Below are positions 22,200 through 32,603 of a stretch of DNA of 64,000 nt, one piece after another. Each line of letters begins with the position of its first letter. The stretch's first letter is position 1. A model generated the notes under the pieces. It was given only the letters and a program-made list of their open reading frames with translations. It ran no database searches and was not told the DNA's origin. Source of the DNA: Symsagittifera roscoffensis (taxonomy: Eukaryota; Xenacoelomorpha; Acoela; Convolutidae); contig NC_087063.1 of NCBI RefSeq assembly GCF_963678635.1, positions 64,153,290 to 64,217,289 on the forward strand, given 5' to 3'. A program made the translations under genes and the position numbers.

Positions 22200-22319
22200 C
22201 GTCGAGATTCTGAATCAAGTCAGCAAGCAGAAGCAATCCGGAGGCAGAACCACGAGTACATAGAGTATATGCGAGCAGAGATCAATGCAGGAAGAACTCC
22301 TATGGATCCTGGATCTTAT
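22200..22319 (+). CDS. Modular repeat gene, exon 3 (motif type A)
   Basis: A 120-bp, phase-0 exon between tttgtttcttttcag and GTAAAA. It encodes 40 residues starting RRDSESSQQAEAIRRQ and ending in the 22-residue motif, with core YMRAEINAGRTPMDPGSY. The intron after it shares sequence (gttggactggctagattg) with the introns after exons 8-11. This exon is therefore an older paralogue of that tandem array. The first half is Gln/Glu/Arg-rich and may be helical. Function unknown. Confidence 0.78.
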
Positions 22320-22895
22320 GTAAAACTCGTCTTAAAGTTTTTCTTTTATTTTAATAGTACTGAAAGTTGGTTGGACTGGCTAGATTGAAAAATGTTTTTT
22401 TTGTGGATTTTGGTTTGCGTTTATCTGAAATGTCATGTCTTGGTTTTTATAGAAGCGGATGGGGCGTGGGGCAGTTCAAGTCTCTAAAATCTGTAAAGGT
22501 CTGCGTTGTATATTTCATGACACTTATTTTCGGCTGATTATCCTAAAAAAGTCAAAGGTGTTTTTGATATTGTGAGGGGGCGGGGCATAAAAAAAGCGAT
22601 TAATCGCCAAATTTTTTAAAAAATGTAGTTAACACATCTTTTAAAATAATTTTTCCATTAGTTTGCAAAACAGCATTTTTTAAAAACTTTTTTTCAGCAG
22701 TTCTAGCTTAGTTAGTTAAATTTCAATTGCAACTAAAAGCGAAACAGTAATTTTTTTGGTAATAAATTGACCACACAAACTCAAAACATTTTCTGATTTC
22801 GAATTGTTTTCTTTTTGAAAAACTCATAGATTGGTTATTTTGAAACAAAACTAATTGCCTATAGGAATTGTAAAACATAAAAAAAAGTCTTTCAG
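22320..22895 (+). other. Intron 3, no gene
   Basis: GTAAAA to TTTCAG, 576 bp. A poor inverted candidate frame at 22723-22938 is only an antisense shadow that overlaps the next exon. Confidence 0.55.
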
Positions 22896-23036
22896 CAACA
22901 TTTTCATCAACAATACAAGCAAGACAAAAGTCCGGCACTCGTAACTGCTGGGAGGAGAAGCCGAGAAAAACTATACTTGGATTATATGAAAGCAGAACTC
23001 AAAAACGGAAAAACGCCATTAGACTTCAAAACATGG
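22896..23036 (+). CDS. Modular repeat gene, exon 4 (motif type B)
   Basis: A 141-bp phase-0 exon with acceptor aagtctttcag and donor GTAAAC. It encodes 47 residues. A Gln/His/Lys-rich head (QHFHQQYKQDKSPALV) leads to the motif, with core YMKAELKNGKTPLDFKTW. The Asp-Pro pair of the consensus is DF here. It is the only B-type copy found; the second module set lacks it. Confidence 0.75.
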
Positions 23037-23068
23037 GTAAACAAAATCTTCTGAAAAACGTTATTATT

Positions 23069-23070
<2 letters not shown>

Positions 23071-23110
<40 letters not shown>

Positions 23111-23119
23111 TGTGTGTGT
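23071..23119. repeat. (TG)n microsatellite
   Basis: About 24 TG units with one TT interruption, lying 34 bases into intron 4. Confidence 0.95.
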
Positions 23120-23742
23120 TCTGATTCATTTTTTGTGACTAAATGTACCAACTGTCATTTCTGTATTTAAATGTACGAATAAACGACAAAATAGACGACA
23201 AAACTACTCGTACCAGCAATTTGAGGCCAAACTGTAGATTTTGTGAGTTTTAAGCGGATTCAGCAACAAAGACGCTCATTTTGTTTTTGTTTGTTCTTTA
23301 ATTTTCTTTGACCGTTTCGACAAACTTTAAAAATGCTTATAGACTTGTCTCTGGAATTCAGGAACACACCGACACAAAAATTGTGCGCCTGTTCAGCACA
23401 CAGTTTGGACTCATAATGAAAACAAACTTTTGGATTTATTTTTAACAATCGATGAACCTTGGTCGTGATTTTTTTTTTCGTTTTTTTTTAAAAGAAAATA
23501 CTTGCAGTGCTCCTATTTGTTACAGAAGTGCTTTTGTGCATATTCCAGCTGCGCACCCCCATTGCGAAAAATTGCGCACTCCAAATTGCGAAAACGGAAC
23601 TGGAGTCTAAAAATGTGATCAAACTCATTGACAAATGTTTAACAATTTTCAATGGTTTTTGTTCGGTTTCCTTGTTTTTTTAAACAAATTTCCAACCCTC
23701 TATTAGCTGTTTGTTTTTACTTAACTGTTCAATTGTTTTAAG
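23120..23742 (+). other. Rest of intron 4
   Basis: There is no exon here. Around 23215-23420 the wording gaggccaaactgtagatt, aagcggattcagcaaca and cgcctgttcagcacacagttt resembles the repeat cluster at 49000-49365 and looks like an older copy of it. Confidence 0.45.
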
Positions 23743-23853
23743 GAACACAAGAAGTATGAAAGTAAAAGAAACAGCTCAGAGGAAGCGAAATACTTGACAT
23801 ATTTGCAGCAGGAGATGGGAGCTGGCAATGCTCCGATGGACCCTGAAAATTGG
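23743..23853 (+). CDS. Modular repeat gene, exon 5 (motif type C)
   Basis: A 111-bp phase-0 exon with acceptor tcaattgttttaag and donor GTAAGC. It encodes 37 residues: a charged head (EHKKYESKRNSSEEAK) and the motif with core YLQQEMGAGNAPMDPENW. Exon 12 is the matching C-type copy, with the same PENW end. Confidence 0.78.
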
Positions 23854-23989
23854 GTAAGCAAATCAATTTGGCTTCTCAGCTCAAGTTTTTTTCATCGTTG
23901 CAAAGCGTACCATTTTTTAAAGATAATACCGGATTCTAAACATGAAAACACTCGTATACGTTGTGAAAGTACAGATATTTAAACTTCAG

Positions 23990-24133
23990 AGGAATCAGAA
24001 CCAACAACCTGAGAGCCCTGCTCGTCAAAACAGATTTCTGAATGAGGACGAGCAAAAATACGTGAAATACTTGCAGGATGAAGTTGCTGCCACAGGAACT
24101 GCTTTATCCCCTACAAGTTGGAATCAGCAGCAG
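23990..24133 (+). CDS. Modular repeat gene, exon 6 (motif type D)
   Basis: A 144-bp phase-0 exon with acceptor ttaaacttcag and donor GTAGAG. It encodes 48 residues. The head contains RQNRFLNEDEQ and the motif core is YLQDEVAATGTALSPTSW, followed by NQQQ at the exon end. Exon 13 is the matching D copy (NSFLNEDEQ, AATGNALPP, QQQQ), so C and D were duplicated together. The intron between C and D is only 136 bp. Confidence 0.78.
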
Positions 24134-24147
24134 GTAGAGTTGATCAA

Positions 24148-24243
24148 AGTAATAATTATTATAATACTCATAATCATAATAATCATAATAATCATAATCA
24201 TAATTATAATTTTTTTTACGATTATGATTATTATGATTATTAA
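24148..24243. repeat. AT-rich imperfect palindrome of AAT/ATC and GATTATTAT repeats
   Basis: Repeats of aataatcat run into tttttttta and then the complementary gattatgattatt. The stretch can fold into a hairpin. It makes an Ile-rich open frame that is not a gene. Confidence 0.8.
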
Positions 24244-24833
24244 TTCTGTTGCCAATAACCGGTTGGAAACAACAACAGATAGTGCTAATGAGTGAAGTGA
24301 TTTCTGATTTTCATCTATTTAAGATCACGTTGATTTCAACCCGTTTTTTGAGGAAAAATTTTGAAAAATTTGATAACAATGAAATTTGATTTTCCGCGGT
24401 TTGAACTTAATTTTTTTTTGTTGAACTCATATGGTAAAAAATAGGAGAAGTCTCCTTTCAACTGGTTCCAAAAAACGTGAAAAACATGAAATTTCAAAAA
24501 CAGTTTGTTTTTTAGAATTCCCAGAGGCATTGAAACCTTACCTATTCTCCCAGTTTTGTCTTATTAGGTTAATGGTTAATGTTTGGAAAGTCAATATCAA
24601 ATTGTCTTATCAGAAAGGATCGTTATAGCCATTTAATTTTAAATCCTTTTTAATTATTGACTTTTTTGGAACCTGAAAAAAAAAATGAAAAGCCTCTGCG
24701 CAATGATTAAAACCCTGCTCACTAGGCGAGCAACCAAAAAAGGACAATTGTTGGATAAAATATTTTCATAAAAAAATTGAACTAAAGCAATGTTCACTAA
24801 AACTTAAAAGATTTAAGACATTTTTTTTTATAG

Positions 24834-24917
24834 AACTCAAGTGAAGAGACGACAGCAGTGATGCAATTTGATGGCCCAAGTCAAGATGACGGCTTGCTGG
24901 CTTCGCCACCGCAGCAG
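24834..24917 (+). CDS. Modular repeat gene, exon 7 (acidic linker, GC donor)
   Basis: After tttttttttatag the frame is open and in phase 0. It gives 28 residues, NSSEETTAVMQFDGPSQDD to SPPQQ, with no 22-residue motif. The only position that ends in phase 0 with a splice-like context is CAGCAG|GCAGGG, a GC-type donor. If that is wrong, the exon would read on into low-complexity sequence. The acidic, Gln-ended content resembles the tails of the D exons. Confidence 0.5.
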
Positions 24918-25214
24918 GCAGGGAAATTTAATACTTTGTTTCGAAAAACTAGTTTCAGATTGTTATCGAAAAAAAAACATGTTTTTAAAACCACTGGTGT
25001 TAGTTTTCATGAAAGGCTCAAGTTTGTTTTTCTTCACTAATTCGCTAGTCCCTATTTCAATTTGAAAGAAAAATTTTGATTTAATAAACGACACATTTTT
25101 TTGTTTGTATATTCATTAGGTAGAATCAGTTGCTTCTATTTCAACTTTATCTCATCAGAAAAGAAACTTTTGGTTTAATTTCCCCAAAAATTTTATAGTG
25201 TTCTTTTTTTATAG
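24918..25214 (+). other. Intron 7
   Basis: No exon seen. It ends in a T-rich tract and TTTATAG, the same acceptor wording used by the three following copies. Confidence 0.5.
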
Positions 25215-25334
25215 AGTCAACAAGCTGGATCAAGTCTACAGGCAGAAGCAGCCCAGAGGCAACACCAAGAGTACTTGGAGTACATACGACAAGAAATGGC
25301 TGCTGGAAAGAATCCGATAGACCCCAGAACATAT
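25215..25334 (+). CDS. Modular repeat gene, exon 8 (motif type A', tandem copy 1)
   Basis: First of four near-identical 120-bp phase-0 exons, from TTTATAG to donor GTATAT. It encodes 40 residues, starting SQQAGSSLQAEAAQRQ and ending in the motif with core YIRQEMAAGKNPIDPRTY. It lies in a 433-bp unit of exon plus intron that is repeated in tandem. All four copies can be joined in frame in any number, because each starts and ends in phase 0. Confidence 0.82.
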
Positions 25335-25647
25335 GTATATTTTTCCTCTAATTGTGTCACATATTTTATTAGAGATAACGTTAGAGAAAGTAAGTTAGAC
25401 TGGCTGGATTGCAAAAAACGCACAAAAAGTATTAGTTTTCAAATGTCCTCATTTTTTTGTAACTATAGGAGCAGTAGTAGGTGTATTTGGAGACTTTGAC
25501 TGCCCAAAATAGCCCACTTTGAGCACCCAAATATTCTTCAAAAATTAAAAACGCTTGTAGTATTTAAAACCTCCACCAACATTCCTAGTGTTGCCCCTTG
25601 TGTTAGCAAATGTTCCTCGTTTTTTTTAAAGTGTTCTTTTTTTATAG
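25335..25647 (+). repeat. Intron of tandem unit 1
   Basis: A 313-bp intron copied with its exon. It contains attagagataacgttagag, a poly-T-rich middle and cattcctagtgttgcccctt, the same in all units. Confidence 0.8.
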
Positions 25648-25767
25648 AGTCAACAAGCTGGATCAAGTCTACAGGCAGAAGCAGCCCAGAGGCAACACCA
25701 AGAGTACTTGGAGTACATACGACAAGAAATGGCTGCTGGAAAGAATCCGATAGACCCTAGAACATAT
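25648..25767 (+). CDS. Modular repeat gene, exon 9 (A', tandem copy 2)
   Basis: Same 40 residues as exon 8; the visible difference near the end is silent (CCC to CCT before AGA). Unit start is 433 bp after copy 1. Near identity in the intron as well as the exon points to recent duplication or ongoing gene conversion. Confidence 0.82.
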
Positions 25768-26080
25768 GTATATATTTCCTCTATTTGTGTCACATATTTT
25801 ATTAGAGATAACGTTAGAGAAAGTAAATTATACTGGCTGGATTGCAAAAATCGCACAAAAAGTATTAGTTTTCAAATGTTCCTCGTTTTTTTTGTAACTA
25901 AAGGAGCGGTAGTAGGTGTATTTGGAGACTTTGACCACCCAAAATAGCCCATTTTGAGCACCCAAATAATCTTCGAAAATTAAAAACGCTTGTAGTATTT
26001 AAAACCTCCACCAACATTCCTAGTGTTGCCCCTTGTGTTAGCAAATGTTCCTCATTTTTTTAAAAGGTTTTTTTTTATAG

Positions 26081-26200
26081 AGTCAACAAGCTGGATCAAG
26101 TCTAAAGGCAGAGGCAGCCCAGAGGCAACATCAAGAGTACTTGGAGTACATACGACAAGAAATGGCTGCTGGAAAGAATCCGATAGACCCCAGAACATAT
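26081..26200 (+). CDS. Modular repeat gene, exon 10 (A', tandem copy 3)
   Basis: As exon 8 except that SSLQAEA reads SSLKAEA (CTA AAG GCA). Unit start is 433 bp after copy 2, and acceptor and donor are unchanged. Confidence 0.82.
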
Positions 26201-26515
26201 GTATATATTTCCTCTAATTGTGTCACATATTCTATTAGAGATAACGTTAGAGAAAGTAAGTTAGACTGGCTGGATTGCAAAAATTGCACAAAAGATATTA
26301 GTTTTCAAATGTTCCTCGTTTTTTTTGTAACTATAGGAGCGGTAGTAGGTGTTTTTAGAGACTTTGACCACCCAAACTAGCCCACTTTGAGCACCCAAAT
26401 ATTCTTCAAAAATTAAAAACGCTTGTAGTATTTAAAACCTCCACCAACATTCCTAGTGTTGCCCCTTGTGTTAGCAAAAGTTCCTCGTTTTTTTTAAAGT
26501 GTTCTTTTTTTATAG

Positions 26516-26635
26516 AGTCAACAAGCTGGATCAAGTCTACAGGCAGAGGCAGCCCAGAGGCAACACCAAGAGTTTTTGGAGTACATACGACAAGAAATGG
26601 CTGCTGGAAAGAATCCGATAGACCCCAGAACATAT
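26516..26635 (+). CDS. Modular repeat gene, exon 11 (A', tandem copy 4)
   Basis: As exon 8 except that QEYLEY reads QEFLEY. Unit start is 435 bp after copy 3. Its intron follows the common sequence only to about 26765 and then diverges, which marks the right edge of the array. Confidence 0.82.
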
Positions 26636-27185
26636 GTATATATTTCCTCTAATTGTGTCACATATTTTATTAGAGATAACGTTAGAGAAAGTAAGTTAGA
26701 CTGGCTGGATTGCAAAAATCGCACAAAAGGTATTAGTTTTCAAATGTTCCTCGTTTTTTTTTTATGTTCCTCGTCAACTTCTTTTATTTTGTATTTCTTT
26801 TATTTGGATTTCAAGAAGTCGTATATGACGCAGAAGCTTTCGTTTGTATTTTCATTCACCTTGGCACCCGCGCGAGAAAAAGACAAGAATGCTGATACCA
26901 AAAAACGCCTTGAATGTTTGCGTCTGAAGTAGCTGTTTTTTCAAAAACAATTAGGCATTCTTTGTGTCACTCATTGAACGAAGTGAAGCCAATTTTTCAG
27001 TTCTTGAAATTTAGTTTTTGTAAAAAGAAAACGTTTTAAGCAAATCATCTTCAGTTTTTATCACAGTTTGAATTTTGATTTGCTGAATTTGGTTTGCTGA
27101 AAAGCAGACAAGTTTTGCTCACCTCCGTTAACAAAAATTCAAATTTGATTTTTCTCAAATTAAATTTCTGAACAATATATTCCAG

Positions 27186-27272
27186 ATCCAATTTTTAAAA
27201 AACCCGGAAAAACACGTAATACAAGCACCGAACAAAAAGCGGAAAAAGAAAGGAAAAAAACACACGGATTAA
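27186..27272 (+). CDS. Candidate alternative last exon (basic tail, stop)
   Basis: After aacaatatattccag the frame is open in the phase used by the gene. It gives 28 residues, IQFLKNPEKHVIQAP and then a Lys/Arg cluster NKKRKKKGKKHTD, and stops with TAA at 27270-27272. Spliced to exon 11 it would give a short isoform with a nuclear-localisation-like tail. No strong poly(A) signal follows closely. A chance open frame in A-rich sequence is a real alternative. Confidence 0.3.
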   Translation: MQFLKNPEKHVIQAPNKKRKKKGKKHTD

Positions 27273-30200
27273 ACCAATCAAAAAACACGCAAAAGTAGCG
27301 TAACTTTTGGAATTTAGTTTTCTGTATTTTATTTGGCATTATTTTATATTAAAGTAAGTAGCTGCTACTGACAAAAGAGTAGAAAATGAAAGATAACACT
27401 TTCTTGACCCCAATTTGGCGCAAATGTTTCAAATCATCAATTCTTAGGAAAAATTTATTATAGGTAAATTGTATGTCAATGATTTTGTTTTCCTTGCTTT
27501 GATAATTTTCAATGCTTCCCAATTGTCAGGAGGAAAATCGAACAAAAAAGAAAGCATTGTAAGTTCTGGTTCCAGCTTTTTTTCAATTTTTAAATGTCTG
27601 ATCCTCGTTTCAAATATTGTCTTATTTTTTGATACGAACAAACACAAATACTTGCTTTTTGTTACGCTGAGAGAAAATATGGGATTCTTTCAGAACAAGT
27701 GAATTTTGTGATCCGATCGATAACAAGACTGCTGGTACTATATTCCGATTGCTTAACAATTGGTTGGTTGCGAATAGTTTTTGGTAAATGAAAAATTGAC
27801 GATTTATAAACTTTAGGGTGATTATGAATTCATTTTGAAACGATTATGAGTTCGGATATTTTCCCCCGCATAAATCGCATATTGAAACAAATTATTAAAG
27901 TAATCTTCCATCCCGCGAAACCGCCTTTTAATGTAGTGCAAGCTTACTTGCAGTATATGCAGTCAAATTTTCTTAAGTCGATCTGAATAAAAAAATTCCT
28001 CATTTTCTTCTTTGGAAGTCGGAACAAAAATTGAAAGATTAATTTGTATAATTTAAAAAATTTGGATGGTTTGACTGCCTAATAGCTTGTCTCACACAGT
28101 TGTGGCGACAAATGTTAAAGTAGATATTTCGTTTTTTTTTCCAAACGCTGAGAACATATCAAAAAAATATGTTGGTTTGAATATCTTTTTCAACATATGT
28201 TAACAGAATGTTAACTGTTGAATGTTAACAGTTGATATATTCATTGTGGCTTATAGAAACGCTTCAAGGAAAACAATTTTTGTTGAAGAAAAAATTGTTC
28301 TGAAAATAAATTTATTTGAGTACAACTATTCAGTAATTTTTTGTTACAATGGACTTTGTCAAACTTTAAACAAAATTTAACCAGTACGAGTAGACTGAAT
28401 CATAGGCGTTCCTTTAACTTCGTATATAATAATAGTGTTTTTCAGCTACAAACCTAATTTAAATGAACGAAAACAACAAAAATCATTTGAAAGTTCATAG
28501 CGAAGAATTTTGGCAAAAAGTAATGACAACAAAAATGCTTTAAAAATAACAAGAATTTTTATGGTGCATTCTACACCGAAATTCTTAACAAAAAATTCAG
28601 CTCAAAAATTGTCCATTTTCTTTTTTTAAGTCAAGAATTACACTAAAACCACCAAATTAATTGATTAGAAAGTTATATCAAAAGAAGCCCACTACACAGA
28701 CCAACAAAGTTCTAGAAGGTGAAATTTTAAAAAAATTCTTCCGTAAAATGTTTGCTATTTGTTTTTAAGCAAAATGTTTGATAAAAAGACCTTTTTGGCT
28801 ATCAATCAAAATTATATTCTGTTATATATAATTTTAGAAATTGTATTTTGCAGAGCAAGTTTTCTCTTTCTAGGTTTTTTGATATAACTTTCTCGTCAAT
28901 TTCTTACTCGTTAAATTCAGTGTAGCTCTTGATTAATAATGAAAACCAAACTGATCCATTTTTGGAGTAAAACATTCGTTGAGAAACTCGGGGAAAGTTG
29001 TACAAACTAATTTTGGTGGAATTCTGAGCTTTTTTTCATCTCCTTACTTTTTGTCTATTGTCAAACCAATTTGAGAAAAACGCGTTTGAATGTTAAAATT
29101 TTGATCGTTTTGTCCGGATAATTTGAATCATTTCTGAAAATTGCTTTTTATTTGTTTTCTAAGAGTCGATGAACACAGCTCATACTCTTTTTTTTTTTAG
29201 CTTTTTTAGCTTGTATTTGTTTTTGTTTTTTTCTTTGTTTTCTTTTCAGAAAAATATTTAAAAAACTTGTTCACGCTCAAATCTACTTTTTGCGGTTTCA
29301 ATTTTGATTATTTCTATAAGTTCTGTTGATTTTTTAAAGGAAGGTAAATTCCACTATCAAACAGCAAAAATGTGAACGTCACAAAAATCATGACTTTTGC
29401 TTTCGAAATTGGATTTTACGTTCAGATTTTCAAACAACATGTAAAGTTTATTTATTGATATAATTTTCTCAAATTTGATTAATTTTATAAATGTTAATCA
29501 AGAATTTTTCTAATAACTGAAAAGTTTTCAGTAATTTTGCTTGAAATTCGAATGCTGAGGCTCTTTGAAAAGCTAGTCAGTGTTTTTTTTTGTTTACTTG
29601 CGTTCATTGTCTCTTCTTTAAATGTCTGTTGCCTATGTTTTCGTTAAATAGTTTAAATCTATCAATTTCCATGAATGTTTTGTGAATATTTTGATGATTT
29701 AAAATGACCTAAATAACTATGGCTGATTTTTGATAAAACTTTTGTCAAATAACTGAGCAATAGCCCAACATTTCACTTTCAATAGCCCAAAATTTCAATG
29801 ATATGAAAAAAAACTGGAACAAATTATATGTCCTAGTAATCTTAGTTTTGATTAACTAACTGAGTCAGATGATTTTTAAGCGCAAATCGCATTCGCTTGA
29901 AACACGTTTGAAGAAGAGAAAATTAGTGGGGAACTACTCATGGAAAAATATTCACAAAACATTCATGGAAATTGATAGATTTAAACTATTTAACGAAAAC
30001 AAAATGGCAGTTCTTAAAAATTGTTTTTATGCGCAGACCCAAAGAAGTTTTCTAGGTTCAAGTCACTTAACAAATTTTTTTAATAATCTACCGAGTTTCC
30101 AGGGTTTACCAAGTTTTTCTATAGCCTAGCAAGTTTTTTGTGTAGTCTATTATAGTCTAGCATCTAGCAGGTCTCAAAGAATTAGGATCCTTTTTAAGAT

Positions 30201-31785
30201 TTACATTACAGAATTGACGTCTTGTAGTTTGTTTTAGAGTTTCAAACCAAACATAACATCTTAGAGTGTGAAAAATGTTGCGCTTAAGCTCAATTCCTTC
30301 AAGTTTATTCAAAAATTAGGTCCTGATAATCGGATCAATATCTCAAAATAAAGACAGTTAGGTCGATGGCTGCATTTGTTGCTGTAATTTTGCGGCAATT
30401 GTTTTTTATGGATTTTTTTTCTGAGTAGACTAATTTTGTTCAATTTCTCAATTTAAACTAAGATTCATGAAAAACCCGAAAGCAAATTGACCAGGTTCTA
30501 AATCTGTACAGCTAGTTATATGCCATTAAAACTATCTATCAATTTTCTTTTTTTGAACTATTGATTAGTCAGAGGAAAATCCCATAGACATGAAGCACAT
30601 TCGCCTGCGTAATATTGAATCTCGTAACAGAGATACACAAAAAAACGGATCAAGGAAGGCGACTGTTTTTTTTCCGTAAAAGGTAAGCAAATTGAGCTCT
30701 CCGACAACGAAAGCGCAAATGGCACAAAAAGTCTTGAAAGTGGTTTTTATATTTAATATTTTTGAGCGGAATAACAAAATTAACCATTGATCCGGTTTTC
30801 TTACATTGGATTTGTTTTTCAAAAATTATCTATTAAATGATCTGGACAATTAAAGAGTTTTAACCTAATATTTTTTTTTCAAAAGTTTTAAGGTGTAGAA
30901 CATTTGTTTTTCAAATATTTTTTAAAATTCACTGGTTTTTCTGAATTTTTTTTGTAGTCGATAAACGTAGCTTAGACTCTTGTAGAAAATCTTGATATAA
31001 ATTCTTGTGGAAAATCTCTTCGCGAAAAGCCTGAAAATTTGTTCAGGCTCAAGTTTACATTTTCGCGGTTTGACTTTTGATTTTTTTTCAGTTCATTTCA
31101 TTTCCTTTAATTAAAGAAAGGCAAGCTCCAGTGTTGCACACCGAGAATAAAAAAGAATCACCAAAAAGGTCATCGATTCTAGTTTAAAAAGTGGAGTTTA
31201 ATTATCGATTTTCCAGCAAAATGAAAACTTTTTTCTATTGATCCAGTTTTCTCAATTGGTTCAATTTTATCAAAAAAGTCAATTATAAAAAATTTGGTTA
31301 AGTTAAAGAGCTCTAAGGCCATTTATTTTCTATTGGATATTCAAAAAACTATTGGTAAGGTTTTAAATTTTTTAAGATTCTTTTGGCTATGTTTCTTATT
31401 TCCAGTTTTCTAGCAGAGAAAATGTTAAATTCGAAATAAAGTAAGTTAAAAATGTAACATAAAACTTGTTAGAGTAAAAGCGTATTGAGAATTGAGTGAA
31501 ATTTCATTCATTTCGGCTGAACCATTTTTTTAGACAAAAAAATTTTATCGTTCATTCTTTAATTTAAACAGTTTGATTTTTGCGGCTGTTGAAAATTTGC
31601 GGAGCTCGAGGAGAATCTTAAAAAATCAACAACAAAGGAGCACGAGTTCCGAGGACTAACAAAACATTGATTTTTGTTTTTTTTTTCAGGAAAAAATTTA
31701 AAAGTCTGTATTAACTACAGATGTGCATTCAAACATATTAATGCATTTATGAATGCGCATAAGTATATTTATTTACTTTTCTTAG
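27273..31785 (+). other. Intron 11, with paralogous intron segments
   Basis: No clear exon in 4.5 kb. Blocks at about 29250-29530, 30740-30830 and 31060-31290 resemble one another and blocks at 34.7, 45.9, 53.2 and 53.7 kb (shared wording such as tctattgatccagttttctc). At 27930-27985 a short open frame reads AYLQYMQSNF, like the start of the 22-residue motif, and may be a dead exon. The stretch 31687-31760, just before exon 12, recurs at 53590-53660. Confidence 0.45.
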
Positions 31786-31890
31786 AACCAGAGGCAGTAT
31801 GGCAGCGACAAATCAGAGAGAGAGCAATTTTGGGCATATTTGCAGCAAGAATTGAACGCTGGCAGACAACCATTGGACCCTGAAAATTGG
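31786..31890 (+). CDS. Modular repeat gene, exon 12 (motif type C')
   Basis: A 105-bp phase-0 exon with acceptor acttttcttag and donor GTACGC. It encodes 35 residues: head NQRQYGSDKSEREQ and motif core YLQQELNAGRQPLDPENW. It is the second C-type copy (compare exon 5), followed like the first by a D-type exon. Confidence 0.8.
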
Positions 31891-32215
31891 GTACGCAAAT
31901 CCTATCAGTTTTTAATCCGATCACTCTCAAAGGGTGGGAGTGAATTATGACGTAGGTTTCTGACAAGTATGTGCGCAGTATTTTTTCGAAAAAAAACGGA
32001 AAAATTGAATTTTTTATGTTTCTGTTTTTTTTGTACTTTCATCGTCACCTAGGAGTTTGTTTCATTAGTAACTGTGGAACAATCTGTGCTACATGCACAG
32101 CAACTGGCTATCCTTGCTTAAGTTTATATATACAAAGAAACAAATTTCATCATGATAATTAAAATCTTGAGGATTAAAACTAGATCGTATACTTTTAAAA
32201 GTGTCTATATTTAAG

Positions 32216-32365
32216 AGGAGACATAATCGAACATCTGATGACAATCAACCACCTCAAAACAGTTTTCTGAACGAGGACGAACAACAACACATGAACTACT
32301 TGCAGGAAGAAGTTGCCGCTACAGGAAATGCCTTGCCGCCAACAAATTGGAAACAACAACAACAG
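32216..32365 (+). CDS. Modular repeat gene, exon 13 (motif type D')
   Basis: A 150-bp phase-0 exon with acceptor tctatatttaag and donor GTTTTT (a weak donor). It encodes 50 residues: head RRHNRTSDDNQPPQNSFLNE, motif core YLQEEVAATGNALPPTNW and a KQQQQ end. It is closest to exon 6. The next intron, about 17.6 kb, contains two LTR elements. Confidence 0.76.
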
Positions 32366-32598
32366 GTTTTTGTAATGTTTAGTTGAAATTATGAAAAGAA
32401 TGCGCTATATTCGTTTGAAAAACAAATTTTAATGCGTTTGAGTGGGTGACAAATGTGTATGCAATAAATGACATGCATCAAAGCAATTATTTTAACATAA
32501 ATAAGCTGAAGTAGAACGTTGAGACATGTTATTACCGCTCCACACGCATAAGAAAAAATTGTCGAATAACCAAGCACTACGATATCGGAAAATTCAAA

Positions 32599-32603
32599 AC
32601 ATG
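32599..32603. repeat. Target duplication ACATG, left of the gag-only LTR element
   Basis: ACATG here and at 34492-34496, directly outside the two LTRs. Confidence 0.88.

Noticed and set aside
23942-24295. Open frame with a long Ile run after exon 6
   Set aside because: It is exon 6 read through into an AT-rich palindrome; the donor GTAGAG at 24134 explains the boundary.
25147-26724. Minus-strand frames starting MRFLQSSQ or MFWGLSDS, repeated four times
   Set aside because: They are antisense to the four A' exons and repeat only because the exons do.
29869-30129. 86-residue Lys/Phe-rich frame in intron 11
   Set aside because: No splice sites in phase and no motif; consistent with chance in AT-rich DNA.
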